Source of the DNA: Chloroflexota bacterium
GTDB lineage: Bacteria; Chloroflexota; Anaerolineae; Anaerolineales; Villigracilaceae
Length of the DNA: 64,000 bases
Direction of reading: 5' to 3'
Assembly: GCA_016195815.1 (NCBI GenBank)
Contig: JACPYX010000006.1
Location: 62,001 to 126,000 of the forward strand
The notes under the pieces are model-generated. The model worked only from the letters and a program-made list of their open reading frames with translations, was not told the origin of the DNA and made no database searches. Shown in pieces: positions 1 through 9,345 of this stretch. Each line of letters begins with the position of its first letter. The first letter of the stretch is position 1. Position numbers and translations under genes: made by a program.

Positions 1-1
1 A

Positions 2-763
2 TTTGTCGAGAATCAGAAGTCGGGGATTGGCGCGTCGGTTGCCAAACCTGCCGATTTGCAACCTGTAAACTTGACACCCATTCTTGACGATCAACTTATC
101 AAGCATACCGTCATCCGCAAACAGATCGCGGAGCATATGGTTATGTCCAAACACACATCGCCGCACGTGCTGACCGTGATGGAAGCGGACATGAGCAAGG
201 TCGCCGCTCATCGCGCCGCGAACAAGGACAACTTCGCCCGAGACAGCGTCAATCTCACATTCACGGCCTACTTTATGATGGCGATTGTGGCAGGATTAAA
301 AGCCCATCCATTGACAAACTCATCGTGGACAGACGAAGGCATTCGCGTTCACAAAGCCGTCAACCTGGGCATGGCAACTTCGCTCGGCGAGGAGGGCCTG
401 ATCGTGCCGGTCATCAAGAACGCGGACAATCTCTCGCTGTTAGCCATGGCGCGTTCGGTGAATGATTTGGCAAACCGGGCGCGCGCGAAAAAACTTCAGC
501 CCGATGAAGCGCGCGGCGGCACGTTCACGCTGACCAATCACGGCATCAGCGGCTCGCTGTTCGCCTTCCCGGTCATCAACCAGCCGCAATGCGGTATTCT
601 CGGCGTCGGTGCGATGCAGAAGCGCGTCGTGGTTATAAACGATGCAATTGCAATAAGGCCGATGGTATATTTGTCGTTCGTGTTCGATCATCGTATTTTA
701 GATGGGGCCAGCGCGGATGCCTTTCTGATGAAGGTCAAAGAGACACTGGAGAATTGGAGTTAA
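2..763 (+). CDS. 2-oxoacid dehydrogenase E2 acyltransferase, 5'-truncated
   Basis: C-terminal part of a dihydrolipoamide acyltransferase (E2), which moves the acyl group from lipoate to CoA in a pyruvate or branched-chain 2-oxoacid dehydrogenase complex. The frame is open to the left window edge, so the lipoyl and E1/E3-binding domains lie outside. A TTG at 56 exists, but upstream codons remain in frame and look coding, so I treat the gene as partial. The catalytic-domain signature DHRILDG is at about 685-705, with the usual His and Asp of the acyltransferase fold. It is followed 1 nt later by a methyltransferase gene and then by lipoamide dehydrogenase (E3), which fits a 2-oxoacid dehydrogenase operon. 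The substrate cannot be told from this fragment. Confidence 0.93.
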   Translation, partial: FVENQKSGIGASVAKPADLQPVNLTPILDDQLIKHTVIRKQIAEHMVMSKHTSPHVLTVMEADMSKVAAHRAANKDNFARDSVNLTFTAYFMMAIVAGLKAHPLTNSSWTDEGIRVHKAVNLGMATSLGEEGLIVPVIKNADNLSLLAMARSVNDLANRARAKKLQPDEARGGTFTLTNHGISGSLFAFPVINQPQCGILGVGAMQKRVVVINDAIAIRPMVYLSFVFDHRILDGASADAFLMKVKETLENWS

Positions 764-764
764 G

Positions 765-1232
765 ATGGCTGAACAAAAAGATCACGCGGATGTGAAGATT
801 CCCCCGCCCGTTTTGACGTTGATCCACATTGGAATTGCATATGCGGCGAAATGGCTCATTCCCATCCCGTTTGCGGTTCCGAATATTTTGCGAACCATCG
901 GCTTGCCGTTGGCCGCCGTCGGCTTTCTGCTGGCCATCGGCGCATTCCTGGAATTCAGGAAGGCAGGCACCACAGTAGACCCGCACGGTCCGGTGAAAAG
1001 CATCGTCATCTCGGGAGTTTATCGTTTTACGCGCAATCCAATCTATTTGGGCTTTCTGCTGGTGTTGATCGGTATTCCGCTCAACAGCGGCACATATTGG
1101 GGAATTCTCCTTGCGCCTGTTTTCATCGTCAGCATCAACAATCTTGTCATTCAGCACGAAGAGGCCTATCTGGAGAAAAAGTTTGGGGATGTTTACGCCG
1201 GTTATAAGTCCCGCGTGAGGCGCTGGATATAA
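765..1232 (+). CDS. Isoprenylcysteine carboxyl methyltransferase-like membrane protein
   Basis: 155-residue integral membrane protein of the ICMT/phospholipid methyltransferase superfamily. Hydrophobic segments lie at roughly residues 15-35, 45-65, 85-105 and 110-130. The C-terminal half has the family signature: RFTRNPIYLG in the middle, a later HEEAYLEKKFG motif, and a closing Y-x2-Y-x2-RVRRWI segment that contributes to SAM binding. GGAG lies 6 nt before the ATG. It sits between the E2 and E3 genes of a 2-oxoacid dehydrogenase cluster, but no functional link is obvious. The true substrate (lipid, prenyl-protein or small molecule) is unknown; bacterial members are mostly uncharacterised. 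Confidence 0.85.
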   Translation: MAEQKDHADVKIPPPVLTLIHIGIAYAAKWLIPIPFAVPNILRTIGLPLAAVGFLLAIGAFLEFRKAGTTVDPHGPVKSIVISGVYRFTRNPIYLGFLLVLIGIPLNSGTYWGILLAPVFIVSINNLVIQHEEAYLEKKFGDVYAGYKSRVRRWI

Positions 1233-1254
1233 AGTAAAATTGAAACAACACCAA

Positions 1255-1328
1255 ATGTCATTGCGAGGACGTTCTTCGCCCGAAGCAATCTCCGCTTTCA
1301 ATAATCATTGCTTCGCTCGCAACGACAT
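1255..1328. repeat. Nested palindromic intergenic repeat (GTCATTGCGAG family)
   Basis: Terminal inverted repeats of about 13 nt (ATGTCATTGCGAG and, at the right end, CTCGCAACGACAT) enclose a second inverted repeat (CGAAGCAAT / ATTGCTTCG). The whole element folds into a long hairpin. It fills the gap between the methyltransferase and lpd genes. Related, more degenerate copies lie at 26300-26352 and 29481-29520. This resembles the short non-coding interspersed palindromes known from many bacterial genomes. Confidence 0.75.
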
Positions 1329-1342
1329 CAATAGGAGAAATC

Positions 1343-2743
1343 ATGGCAGAAAATTTTGACGTCATCGTCATCGGCGCCGGGCCGGCCGGATACGTGGCCG
1401 CCATCCGCGCCGCGCAGTTGAAGCAAAAGGTCGCCATTGTGGACAAGCAGTGGCTGGGCGGCGTGTGTTTGAACGTCGGTTGTATTCCGTCCAAGTCATT
1501 GTTGAAGAATGCGGAAGTCGCTCATACTTTGCGCGAACGCGGCAAGGACTTTGGATTTTCATTCGACAATCTCAAACTCGATTATGGCGTGGCCGTCAAA
1601 CGCTCGCGGCAGAATTCGGACCGGCTGACCAAAGGCGTTGGATTTTTGATGAAGAAAAATAACATTGCGGTCTTCATGGGCGAAGCGCATCTTAGCGGAC
1701 CCAAAGCGGTCTCCGTCAAAGATAAGGATGGCAAGCTGACGGATCTCGCCGCTAAAAACATCATCGTGGCGACGGGCGCCAGCGCGGCTGTTCCCGCCGC
1801 GTGGAAAGTGGACGGTGAAAAAGTCGTCACATATCTCGAAGCCATTTTGCAGGAGAAACTCCCGAAATCGGTCATCGTAATCGGCTCTGGCGCGATCGGC
1901 GTGGAATTCGCGACAGTTTGGAGTTCCTACGGAGTGGACGTGACGGTCGTCGAGATGCTGCCGCGCATCGTTCCGCTGGAAGATGAAGAAGTCTCGAAAG
2001 AGTTGGAAAAGGAATTCAAGAAGCGCGGTATCAAATGTCTCGTTGGGAATAAAGTCGAATCGGTCGAAGCAACGAAATCGGGCGTGAAGGTAACGGTATC
2101 TGCCGATGGGAAGGCAACGCCGCTTGAGGCTGAGCAGGCTTTGGTCGCGATCGGGTTCCGTCCCAACTCGAAGGGCCTCGGACTCGAAGAAGTCGGCGTC
2201 AAGATCAGCGAGCGCGGCTTCGTTGAAGTCAACGAAAAGATGCAAACGAATGTGCCGAATATTTACGCCATCGGCGATGTGACTGGAAAATTGATGCTGG
2301 CGCATGTCGGCTCGGCGATGGGAATTGTCGCCGCCGAAAATATCGCCGGCGCGGAGACGATCACGCTCGATTACGAGATGATGCCGCGCGCCACGTATTG
2401 CCAGCCGCAGATTGCCTCGTTTGGCCTGACCGAAGCGCAGGCCAGGGAACGCGGCCACAATATCAAGATTGGGCGCTTTCCGTTCCAGGCAAATGGCAAA
2501 GCATTGGGGCTCGGCGATTACGCTGGCTGGGTCAAGATCGTGATGGATGAAAAATATGGCGAGATTCTCGGCGCGCACATGATCGGCCCCGAAGTGACCG
2601 AGTTGCTCCCCGAATTAACTTTGGCGCACATGATGGAACTCACGCCGCATGAGATCGCGCGCAACGTCCACGCGCACCCGACGCTATCGGAAGTTTTGAT
2701 GGAAGCCGCGCACGGCGCGGAAGGACAGGCGATACATATTTAG
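1343..2743 (+). CDS. lpdA: Dihydrolipoyl dehydrogenase (E3)
   Basis: Flavoprotein disulfide reductase that reoxidises dihydrolipoamide of 2-oxoacid dehydrogenase complexes with NAD+. Length 466 is normal for the family. The FAD-binding GAGPAG motif is at residues 11-16; the redox-active pair is Cys42 and Cys47 in CLNVGCIPSK; the NAD-binding GSGAIG motif is in the middle; the second FAD motif ends AIGDVTG; and the C-terminal dimer domain has the catalytic HAHPT His. An AGGAG site precedes the ATG. It follows an E2 gene on the same strand and is closed by a strong terminator at 2756-2792, so it is probably the last gene of that cluster. Confidence 0.97.
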   Translation: MAENFDVIVIGAGPAGYVAAIRAAQLKQKVAIVDKQWLGGVCLNVGCIPSKSLLKNAEVAHTLRERGKDFGFSFDNLKLDYGVAVKRSRQNSDRLTKGVGFLMKKNNIAVFMGEAHLSGPKAVSVKDKDGKLTDLAAKNIIVATGASAAVPAAWKVDGEKVVTYLEAILQEKLPKSVIVIGSGAIGVEFATVWSSYGVDVTVVEMLPRIVPLEDEEVSKELEKEFKKRGIKCLVGNKVESVEATKSGVKVTVSADGKATPLEAEQALVAIGFRPNSKGLGLEEVGVKISERGFVEVNEKMQTNVPNIYAIGDVTGKLMLAHVGSAMGIVAAENIAGAETITLDYEMMPRATYCQPQIASFGLTEAQARERGHNIKIGRFPFQANGKALGLGDYAGWVKIVMDEKYGEILGAHMIGPEVTELLPELTLAHMMELTPHEIARNVHAHPTLSEVLMEAAHGAEGQAIHI

Positions 2744-2755
2744 CGGTTGGCAATC

Positions 2756-2792
2756 AGCAAACAGCCCTGCGGAATTTGCAGGGCTGTTTGCT
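2756..2792 (+). terminator. Rho-independent terminator of lpdA
   Basis: Perfect 15-bp stem, AGCAAACAGCCCTGC at 2756-2770 and its complement at 2778-2792, with a 7-nt loop. It starts 12 nt after the lpdA stop. The U-tract is short and partly within the stem. Confidence 0.85.
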
Positions 2793-2822
2793 TTCATAGG
2801 CTTTATCGAATTGAACACAACG

Positions 2823-2828
2823 TATAAT
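2823..2828 (+). promoter_or_regulatory. -10 box (TATAAT) of the 2853 gene
   Basis: TATAAT, followed after about 13 nt by an AAAGGAG ribosome site and ATG at 2853. No convincing -35 box was seen. Confidence 0.55.
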
Positions 2829-2852
2829 AGATGAAGGCGAAAGGAGAATGTC

Positions 2853-3335
2853 ATGACCGAAGAAAAAACTTACACATTATCGCAGGCCCAGCTTTATTTC
2901 GCCGTGGACTTTCACGGTAAGACCTGGGAGATGCTCGAAAAGAAAGTCCGCACGCCGGATGAGAACGAGCGCATGTTGGATTACGCCCACGCTTCACTGG
3001 CGCATTGGCGCGCGGCGGGAACGGAAGTCCGCCACCAGCGCGGCGAGTGGACGCTGGCGCGCGTCTATGCGGTTTTGGGCGAGGGACAATTGGCTCTATA
3101 TCATGCCCAGCGCTGTCTTCAATTATTGGAAGGCGGCAGAGCGGAAATGGAAGATTTCGATTTTGCCTTTGCGTATGAAGCCCTGGCGCGCGCACACGCC
3201 GTCAATGGCAATCGGACCGAAGCAAGAAAGTTTATTGATATGGCGCAAAAAGCCGGGGAAGCGATCAAAGAAAAAGATGAGCGTGAAGTGTTCTTTGCAG
3301 AATTCAATGGCGGGGAATGGAAAGGGATGAAATGA
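2853..3335 (+). CDS. Hypothetical helical (TPR-like) protein
   Basis: 160-residue soluble protein with no signal peptide or membrane segment. Most of it is predicted to be paired amphipathic helices. Segments such as YAVLGEGQLALYHAQRCLQ and YEALARAHAVNGNRTEARKF have the small/large residue pattern of tetratricopeptide repeats, so two or three TPRs are likely. An AAAGGAG site lies 6-7 nt before the ATG and a TATAAT box lies upstream, so it appears to be its own transcription unit. I do not recognise a specific family; a protein-binding scaffold is the most that can be inferred. Confidence 0.8.
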   Translation: MTEEKTYTLSQAQLYFAVDFHGKTWEMLEKKVRTPDENERMLDYAHASLAHWRAAGTEVRHQRGEWTLARVYAVLGEGQLALYHAQRCLQLLEGGRAEMEDFDFAFAYEALARAHAVNGNRTEARKFIDMAQKAGEAIKEKDEREVFFAEFNGGEWKGMK

Positions 3336-3418
3336 TGGGGTTTCGAAAAGGGCGGGTGTATCCGCAATTTATCAAGCGGTGATAAAATAAAAAGAACTGT
3401 TTTTCACAGAGGGATCGG

Positions 3419-4186
3419 ATGAAAATGGGCGAAAAGAAAAAAGATCTGCCGAAAGTATATCCTTTTGTACAGCAGGAGCCAGCGCACAAGCCACAGCCCT
3501 CTGCGTCATTGCCCGTATCCAGGTCAAATAGTAAAGTCTCGGAACGCGGATTGTTGAGTGTGTTAACCCTGCTAATTAGCCTCGGTGCGCTCACGACCGC
3601 CCTGCTTGGCGGGGGCAAGCTTATTCTGGATATTTTCAACGACGGTTTGTTCAATAACCTCGACAAGATCGGGGCAAAAGCGATTGTCCTGGGCTTGGCA
3701 TACATTTTCGGCTGGCTGACAGCCGCGGTCAGCGTGCGCGTTTACAATAACCTGATCCTGCCGATTATCATCAAGATCTATACCTGGGCCTGCCTGGTTG
3801 CGGTTGACTTGTTATACCTAAAGATCATCCAAAAGTTATACGAGCAGAAATACGACATACCCCATTACTTCGCCTATCTCCTGATCATTGCGGCTGGCCT
3901 GGCGGCCCTGGTGGGACTTCACCTGATTCTCGAGGGCCATGATCTGCGGCCATACGCCATTCCGCTTTTGCTGGTTTGTCTTATTCAATTGGCCTTTATC
4001 GTTTTTCGCTATGTTTTCACTACGGATGCAAAATCATTATATCTTCCCGGCGATTTGATCTTCTTCGGAGCCATGACATTTTTTTCGATACTTATGATCG
4101 CCCACATGGGGATACTAACTCCCTTTCGCCGCAGGCTGACCGGTTTCTTCGATCGGAACAGTTTGGTCATCAGACCCGAAAGATGA
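3419..4186 (+). CDS. Hypothetical polytopic membrane protein
   Basis: 255 residues. The first 45 are Lys/Pro-rich and presumably cytoplasmic. Then come about six hydrophobic segments (near residues 45-65, 80-105, 115-135, 150-170, 180-200, 215-235), ending in a short basic tail (FRRRLTGFFDRNS). No catalytic motif is visible. It is flanked upstream by a GATAAAATA-like -10 sequence near 3380 and downstream by a strong hairpin terminator at 4196-4230, so it is probably monocistronic. Function unknown. Confidence 0.8.
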   Translation: MKMGEKKKDLPKVYPFVQQEPAHKPQPSASLPVSRSNSKVSERGLLSVLTLLISLGALTTALLGGGKLILDIFNDGLFNNLDKIGAKAIVLGLAYIFGWLTAAVSVRVYNNLILPIIIKIYTWACLVAVDLLYLKIIQKLYEQKYDIPHYFAYLLIIAAGLAALVGLHLILEGHDLRPYAIPLLLVCLIQLAFIVFRYVFTTDAKSLYLPGDLIFFGAMTFFSILMIAHMGILTPFRRRLTGFFDRNSLVIRPER

Positions 4187-4195
4187 TCTGAGACC

Positions 4196-4230
4196 AAAAT
4201 CCCGAAGCATTTGCTTCGGGATTTTTTATT
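4196..4230. terminator. Terminator between convergent genes
   Basis: Stem AATCCCGAAGC / GCTTCGGGATT with a 4-nt loop, followed on the plus strand by a T-rich run (ATTTTTTATT). It serves the membrane-protein gene. The minus-strand T-run is shorter, so use by the convergent cupin gene is possible but weaker. Confidence 0.85.
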
Positions 4231-4553
4231 TACGCCCTGATCATTGTCAACAACATTTTGAATTTCTTCGACGCTCGAACAGCGTGCGGCTCGTTGGCCG
4301 GCATTACAATCGCGTCGCCCGCGCTCAAAGCGTATGCTTTGCCTGAAATGCTGATCTCCGCCTCACCGTCCAGGACATGAGCAAGCGCATCGAAGGGCGC
4401 GGTATGTTCACTCAGTTCCTGTCCCGCGTCGAAAGCAAAAAGCGTCACATTGCCCGCTTCTGCTTTTGTGATCTGCCGGCTGACCACCGAGCCTTCTTGA
4501 TACACGGCCAGGTCGGCCATCTTGAGTACTTGCGATTTCGGTGCAGTTGACAT
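4230..4553 (-). CDS. Small single-domain cupin protein
   Basis: 107 residues, one cupin_2 barrel. The first cupin motif is modified: G-x5-HTAPFD-x3-VLDGEAEI replaces the usual G-x5-H-x-H pattern. The second motif is GDAIVMPANEPHAV with one metal-ligand His. So at most some of the canonical metal ligands are present. Such proteins act as small isomerases, dioxygenases or sensors, but none of these roles can be assigned here. A GGAG site precedes the ATG. It lies 7 nt downstream of the metalloprotease gene on the same strand and may be cotranscribed with its neighbours. Confidence 0.85.
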   Translation of the reverse strand: MSTAPKSQVLKMADLAVYQEGSVVSRQITKAEAGNVTLFAFDAGQELSEHTAPFDALAHVLDGEAEISISGKAYALSAGDAIVMPANEPHAVRASKKFKMLLTMIRA

Positions 4554-4560
4554 GTCTCCT

Positions 4561-6573
4561 CTACTTGATTTCGATTGTATATCCTGCAGGCAAACGCGTG
4601 AAGCGCTGTGTGCCTGTTACAACGAATACCGCTTCCTCGCCAGCCTTAAGCGAAAGCGGGATTTCAGCCGTCTGATCGGAGTTCAATGTAATGTATTGAA
4701 CATTGGTTTTGCCGCCATGAACGATCAACGCCAGGCGGAAGGTCTGCGGCAAAGCGTTTTGGATGCGCGCAAAGCCATTGGCTTGCCAGCCGCCGTTATC
4801 CGCTTCGAGATCGGACGAGTAGTTGGCCGCCGCTATGGACAGATCGTCCAGCAGGAGGCCTTCGCCGTTAACCGCCGCGTCGGTGACGTATTCGAATCGC
4901 AGTTGGATTTTCTTGCCCGCGTACGATGAAAGATCAACATTCTCATTGATCCATTTTGCAGTGTCGCCGCCCCCACTCTTGGCGTTGTAACCCCAACCGT
5001 ATGAGTTGCCTGAAGTGTCTTTGTCGGTGCCGCTGGGCGTTTTGAGGATGCTCCAGTTTTGGCCGTCTGTGGAGGCCTCAAGGTAAAGATAGTCATACCC
5101 ATCCTCGAGGTCGTACCACGTCCAATAAGAAAAAGCGACCGGGCCGCTGACGCTTGTCAGATCAAACTCGCGCGTGAGGGTCATATCTGATTCGTCGCCT
5201 TTGTTCGACCAGAAGGCATACTTGCCCGAATGCGGATCGGCGGGAAGAAGCCCGGCCAGGGTGGAGCCGCTGAAGGTCAGCGTGTAGTTGCCGGAACACG
5301 AGATCTTGATATAGTCCGCGCCGTATTGATTGACGGAACGCTCGAGCGCAGATTGGGGGCAGGTAGCGATCTTCTCGGTATCCGAGGCTTGCGGCGAATC
5401 CTTGTAGTTCTGGTAAACATAGCGTCCATCACCGACAGTGCCGTCTTTCAAATAATTTGCGAGCATCCAGTCTATGACCACATCATCGGCAGTGATGGGT
5501 TGGCCGGTCTGCTTATCGGTGATGTTCAGGGTCTTGAGCGTGTCGTCAACGCTGGTCAGGCCGTTGGCTTGATCTTTGACGAGAACCTGCGTGGCTTTAT
5601 CGCCGAAGCGGTTGAGGAAATAGTCCAGGAACAGGAAGGACTCTCCATAATGGGGGCCGTTCGAGCCGGGGTCGGAAAGCCAGTCCGTCAGATTGAGATC
5701 AGGATTGCGGATGTAATCGGAATCAAAATAGGCCGGATACCCGTTGAGATATTCCGCCAGCACCGAGAAGCCTTCGTTCATCCAGGACGATTCGTTGCGA
5801 TCGAGATTCCAATGGATCATGTGCTGGAATTCATGCGCCAGCGTGCCATAGGTGTACTGGTCGTTAAGCGCCACGTTATCGGCGTTGAACACGAACATCT
5901 CATGCCCGTTGGAATATTTGTGAACGAGCGGATTGTATTCATCGGGCGTGGAGAAATAACCGGCATTCGAAGCACCCGTGCCGCGCGCGTAAAGAACGTA
6001 GATACGCGGGTCGTTATCCACGCCCGGCGTCCACTCACTGCCGAAGAATTCGCGGTCGGTGGGATAGATTTTATTCTCGAAGGTATCCATTAATTTCTTC
6101 AAATCATCTTCGTTGACCTTGACTCCATCCTGCGCCCAGAAATAAGAATGGGGCGTGATGTATTTCAAGCTGGCGTCAACCTGGAAGTTCTCGTTGGTAT
6201 CAACATTGCTGACCCAGAACTTCTGCGTATCGCCCACTTTGTAAGGCGCGGCGGGCGCGGGCAAAGTGTTCGGGACGCTGCAAGTTTGCTTGAGGCGGCA
6301 TGCCAGATCGTATAAATCGTTATCAGGCACAATCGTCTTATTCAGCGTATCCATCGTATCCGAAGAGATTGATTCGACCGGCGGCCGCGTAACAGGCACG
6401 GGCGGCTGGGTCGCATCCGAGGGCACCGGCAGAGCAGGTGTGCTTGAATTGTTAATGAACACATAATAGGCGGCGCCGCCAAGCGCCAGGATCAGCGCGC
6501 AGAGAAAACAAAGTGTGATTGCAATGCCGATAATCAGGCCCCGATTGGACGGTTTGGGTTTAGGTTGTTCCAT
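4561..6573 (-). CDS. Membrane-anchored zinc metalloprotease (immune inhibitor A/M30-like)
   Basis: 670 residues. A cytoplasmic basic N-terminus and one hydrophobic anchor (about residues 11-36) are followed by a Pro/Thr-rich linker to about residue 75, so the protein is displayed outside the membrane. The catalytic zinc motif is HEFQHMIHW near residue 250, followed by NEGFSVLAEY, which supplies the third ligand region of clan MA peptidases. Residues of about 440-590 resemble the lectin-like beta domain of immune-inhibitor-A peptidases (aromatic FSYWTWYDLEDGYDY, then STDGQNW, then LRFEYVTD). This fits an extracellular protease for scavenging or surface turnover. AGGAG precedes the ATG. M6 versus M30 family membership is uncertain. 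Confidence 0.85.
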   Translation of the reverse strand: MEQPKPKPSNRGLIIGIAITLCFLCALILALGGAAYYVFINNSSTPALPVPSDATQPPVPVTRPPVESISSDTMDTLNKTIVPDNDLYDLACRLKQTCSVPNTLPAPAAPYKVGDTQKFWVSNVDTNENFQVDASLKYITPHSYFWAQDGVKVNEDDLKKLMDTFENKIYPTDREFFGSEWTPGVDNDPRIYVLYARGTGASNAGYFSTPDEYNPLVHKYSNGHEMFVFNADNVALNDQYTYGTLAHEFQHMIHWNLDRNESSWMNEGFSVLAEYLNGYPAYFDSDYIRNPDLNLTDWLSDPGSNGPHYGESFLFLDYFLNRFGDKATQVLVKDQANGLTSVDDTLKTLNITDKQTGQPITADDVVIDWMLANYLKDGTVGDGRYVYQNYKDSPQASDTEKIATCPQSALERSVNQYGADYIKISCSGNYTLTFSGSTLAGLLPADPHSGKYAFWSNKGDESDMTLTREFDLTSVSGPVAFSYWTWYDLEDGYDYLYLEASTDGQNWSILKTPSGTDKDTSGNSYGWGYNAKSGGGDTAKWINENVDLSSYAGKKIQLRFEYVTDAAVNGEGLLLDDLSIAAANYSSDLEADNGGWQANGFARIQNALPQTFRLALIVHGGKTNVQYITLNSDQTAEIPLSLKAGEEAVFVVTGTQRFTRLPAGYTIEIK

Positions 6574-6646
6574 AAATAGGCTCTCCTCTTTGAATTGCCT
6601 GATATTACTTGATTTCCATCAAAACAGCATGAGGAATTTTGGGTGA

Positions 6647-6674
6647 TAAAAAAGGCGGCAGTTCAACTGCCGCC
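6647..6674 (-). terminator. Terminator of clpC
   Basis: GGCGGCAGTTCAACTGCCGCC palindrome at 6654-6674, preceded on the plus strand by A6, so on the minus strand the stem ends in a U-run about 20 nt past the clpC stop codon. Confidence 0.88.
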
Positions 6675-6694
6675 CTTGTTGATCGTTCGACTGT

Positions 6695-9160
6695 CTACGC
6701 TGTGGCGTGCTGTTTTGTTTTCTTGACGGCCTGCGAAGTGTGGAAGATGATCTTGTTATCCTTTTCATCCGCTAACACGGTGGCGCCATCTTTGAATTTT
6801 CCGCTGAGCAATTCCACCGAGAGCGGACTCTCGATGTATTTTTGAATGGCCCGGCGCAGAGGCCGCGCTCCAAAGGCGGAATCATAACCTTCCTTGGCAA
6901 GCCACTTGCGAGCCGCCTCCGTCAACTCGATCTTGATCTGGTATTCGCCCAGCCGCTCATGGACCTCCTTCAATTGCAAGTCCACGATCTTTTCCATCTC
7001 CTCGATGGAAAGCGGCGAAAACATAATAATCTCGTCTATGCGGTTGAGGAACTCGGGACGGAACGTACCTTTGAGCGCCTTCTCGATCTTGTCGTGCGAC
7101 TCGCGTTCTTCATCATTGGTATTTTGCTGGAGGAAGCCGAGCGTGCCGCCTTTCTTCACATACTCGGTGCCCAGATTCGAGGTCATGATCAGAACCGTAT
7201 TGCGAAAATCCACCACGTTGCCCTGGCCGTCTGTCATGCGGCCATCGTCCAGAATTTGCAGGAGCGCGTTCCAAACTTCGGGATGGGCTTTCTCGATCTC
7301 ATCAAAAAGCAATACGCGATACGGCCGGCGGCGGACTGCTTCGGTGAGCTGGCCGCCTTCTTCGTATCCGACGTATCCGGGCGGCGCGCCGAACAAACGA
7401 CTGACGGTGTGCTGTTCGCGGTACTCGGACATGTCAATGCGAACGAGCGCGTCCTCGTCGTCGAACATGAACCAGGCCAGGGCTTTTGCCAATTCGGTCT
7501 TGCCCACGCCGGACGGGCCGATGAAAATGAACGAGCCGATGGGGCGCGACGGGTCTTTCAGCCCGGAGCGGGCGCGGCGGATGGCGTCTGAGATGGCGTG
7601 AATGGCCTCGTCCTGCCCAACGATGCGTTCATGCAAACGTTCTTCCATCTGCAACAATTTTGTCGCTTCGCTCTCCATCATTTGACTCATCGGAATGCCG
7701 GTCCACTGATGGACGACCTCGGCAATATCGTTTACATCCACTACCTCGTCGAGCTGGTGTTCCACTTCCCATTTCTCGCGCATCGAAATATATTCGCCCT
7801 CTTTGCGCAGGCGTTCGACCTTGATCTCGGCCGCGCGCTGATAATCGCGCGAGTTGGACGACGCATCTTCTTCGGCTTGCAAACGATCGATCTCGGCCTT
7901 CATATCTTTCAAATCGGCCGGCATGGAATAAAGCGCCACGCGCAATTTGGCGGCGGCCTCGTCCATCAGGTCAATCGCTTTATCGGGCAGGCGGCGGTCG
8001 GTGACGTACCGGTCAGCCAGCCTCGCCGCGGCGGCCAGCGCGTCGTCCGAGTAACGGACTTTGTGATGCGCTTCGTAGCGGTCGCGCAGGCCATGTAACA
8101 TTTTGATCGTATCGTCCACCGTCGGCTCTTCGACATAGATCGGAGCAAAGCGGCGTTCGAGCGCGGCGTCTTTTTCGATATATTTATGGAATTCATCCAG
8201 CGTGGTCGCGCCGATGGTTTGCAGTTCGCCGCGCGCCAACGCAGGCTTGAGCATGTTGCTCGCATCCATCGCGCCCTGGGCGGCTCCTGCTCCGACGACA
8301 GTGTGCAGCTCGTCAATCATCATGATGATCTCGCCCTGGGCGCGCTGGATTTCCTCAATGACCGCTTTCAGGCGTTCCTCGAACTCGCCGCGAAAACGCG
8401 AACCGGCGATCATCGCGCCCAGATCGAGCGCGACGACTTTTTTGCCCGAAAGAATCTCAGGTACATCATTGGTCGCGATCTTCTGTGCCAGTCCTTCGAC
8501 GATGGCAGTCTTGCCCACGCCGGCCTCACCGATCAGCACCGGGTTATTTTTCGTGCGGCGGGAAAGGATTTGAATCAGGCGCAAAATTTCTTTGTCGCGG
8601 CCAATAACCGGATCAAGTTTTCCTTCGCGTGCCAGTTGTGTCAAGTCGCGCGAGTATTTCTCGAGCGTGCGATAACGCGTCTCGGCCTGCGGATCAGTGA
8701 CACGCTGTCCGCCGCGCAGGTCCTGGATCGCATCGTAGACCCGGTCACGGGTCAGGCCCGCCGATTCAAGAATGCGCGCCGCAGGCGTGTTGCGCTCCGT
8801 CAAAATCGCAAGGAAAATATGCTCAGTCGAGATATATTCGTCCTTCAGACGATTGGCTTCTTCATTGGCAAGATCAATAATTCGTTTGACACGTGGCGTG
8901 ATGAAAATCTGCCCGGCGCCGCCGCCAAATATATTGGCCTTCGGGCTGGCGCGCAAAGTCGCATCGAGACGCTCCACCAGCGCCTCGGCGCTGACGCTCA
9001 ATTTCTCTAAAATTTGGGGAATTACCCCGCCGGGTTGTTCGATCAACGCCAGCAGGATGTGTTCGGTATCAATTTGGTTGTGGCCGTAGCGCTGGATGAT
9101 CTCAGCCGCCCGCTGGGCCGCTTCCTGCGCCCGCTCGGTAAAACGGTCAAATCGCATCAT
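6695..9160 (-). CDS. clpC: ATP-dependent Clp protease ATP-binding subunit ClpC
   Basis: 821-residue AAA+ unfoldase that feeds substrates to ClpP. Domain order: double Clp_N repeat (residues 1-145), first AAA+ module with Walker A GEAGVGKT at 211-218 and Walker B IDELH, a short middle region with a UVR-like stretch ([19 protein letters not shown]) around 430, then the second AAA+ module with GPSGVGKT and [10 protein letters not shown], and the C-terminal D2-small domain. The middle region is much shorter than in ClpB, so this is ClpC rather than the disaggregase. It starts ATGATG, and either Met could be used. It stands alone with its own terminator; heat-shock control was not visible as a CIRCE element. 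Confidence 0.95.
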   Translation of the reverse strand: MMRFDRFTERAQEAAQRAAEIIQRYGHNQIDTEHILLALIEQPGGVIPQILEKLSVSAEALVERLDATLRASPKANIFGGGAGQIFITPRVKRIIDLANEEANRLKDEYISTEHIFLAILTERNTPAARILESAGLTRDRVYDAIQDLRGGQRVTDPQAETRYRTLEKYSRDLTQLAREGKLDPVIGRDKEILRLIQILSRRTKNNPVLIGEAGVGKTAIVEGLAQKIATNDVPEILSGKKVVALDLGAMIAGSRFRGEFEERLKAVIEEIQRAQGEIIMMIDELHTVVGAGAAQGAMDASNMLKPALARGELQTIGATTLDEFHKYIEKDAALERRFAPIYVEEPTVDDTIKMLHGLRDRYEAHHKVRYSDDALAAAARLADRYVTDRRLPDKAIDLMDEAAAKLRVALYSMPADLKDMKAEIDRLQAEEDASSNSRDYQRAAEIKVERLRKEGEYISMREKWEVEHQLDEVVDVNDIAEVVHQWTGIPMSQMMESEATKLLQMEERLHERIVGQDEAIHAISDAIRRARSGLKDPSRPIGSFIFIGPSGVGKTELAKALAWFMFDDEDALVRIDMSEYREQHTVSRLFGAPPGYVGYEEGGQLTEAVRRRPYRVLLFDEIEKAHPEVWNALLQILDDGRMTDGQGNVVDFRNTVLIMTSNLGTEYVKKGGTLGFLQQNTNDEERESHDKIEKALKGTFRPEFLNRIDEIIMFSPLSIEEMEKIVDLQLKEVHERLGEYQIKIELTEAARKWLAKEGYDSAFGARPLRRAIQKYIESPLSVELLSGKFKDGATVLADEKDNKIIFHTSQAVKKTKQHATA

Positions 9161-9333
9161 AGGTAAAATCCTTTTCCGGGGGGAATCGTTACCGCCCCTT
9201 CAGATAAGGCATTATAACAAAGTCGCGTCGGCGAATTGTCGTCAGGGCATAAGAAAACCATAAGATTTTACGGTCCTTGTAATTTTTTGCGCTTGGCGCA
9301 CACTTACGCAGACTTTTCTAATCCAAATCGGGC

Positions 9334-9339
9334 TATAAT
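9334..9339 (+). promoter_or_regulatory. -10 box giving a predicted leaderless mRNA (GNAT gene)
   Basis: TATAAT with its last T exactly 7 nt before the GTG start at 9346, so the expected +1 is the G of the start codon. No ribosome site precedes the GTG. The -35 region is poor. Confidence 0.65.
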
Positions 9340-9345
9340 AACTGT

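Noticed and set aside
1559-2578. 339-residue minus-strand ORF opposite lpdA
   Set aside because: Composition follows the antisense of a GC-rich gene, no recognisable motif, while lpdA is certain in the other frame.
5230-6093. 287-residue plus-strand ORF inside the metalloprotease gene
   Set aside because: Antisense shadow; no ribosome site or family pattern, and the metalloprotease carries catalytic motifs.
6842-9010. Long plus-strand ORFs (6842-7591, 8186-9010) opposite clpC
   Set aside because: Antisense shadows of a highly conserved gene.
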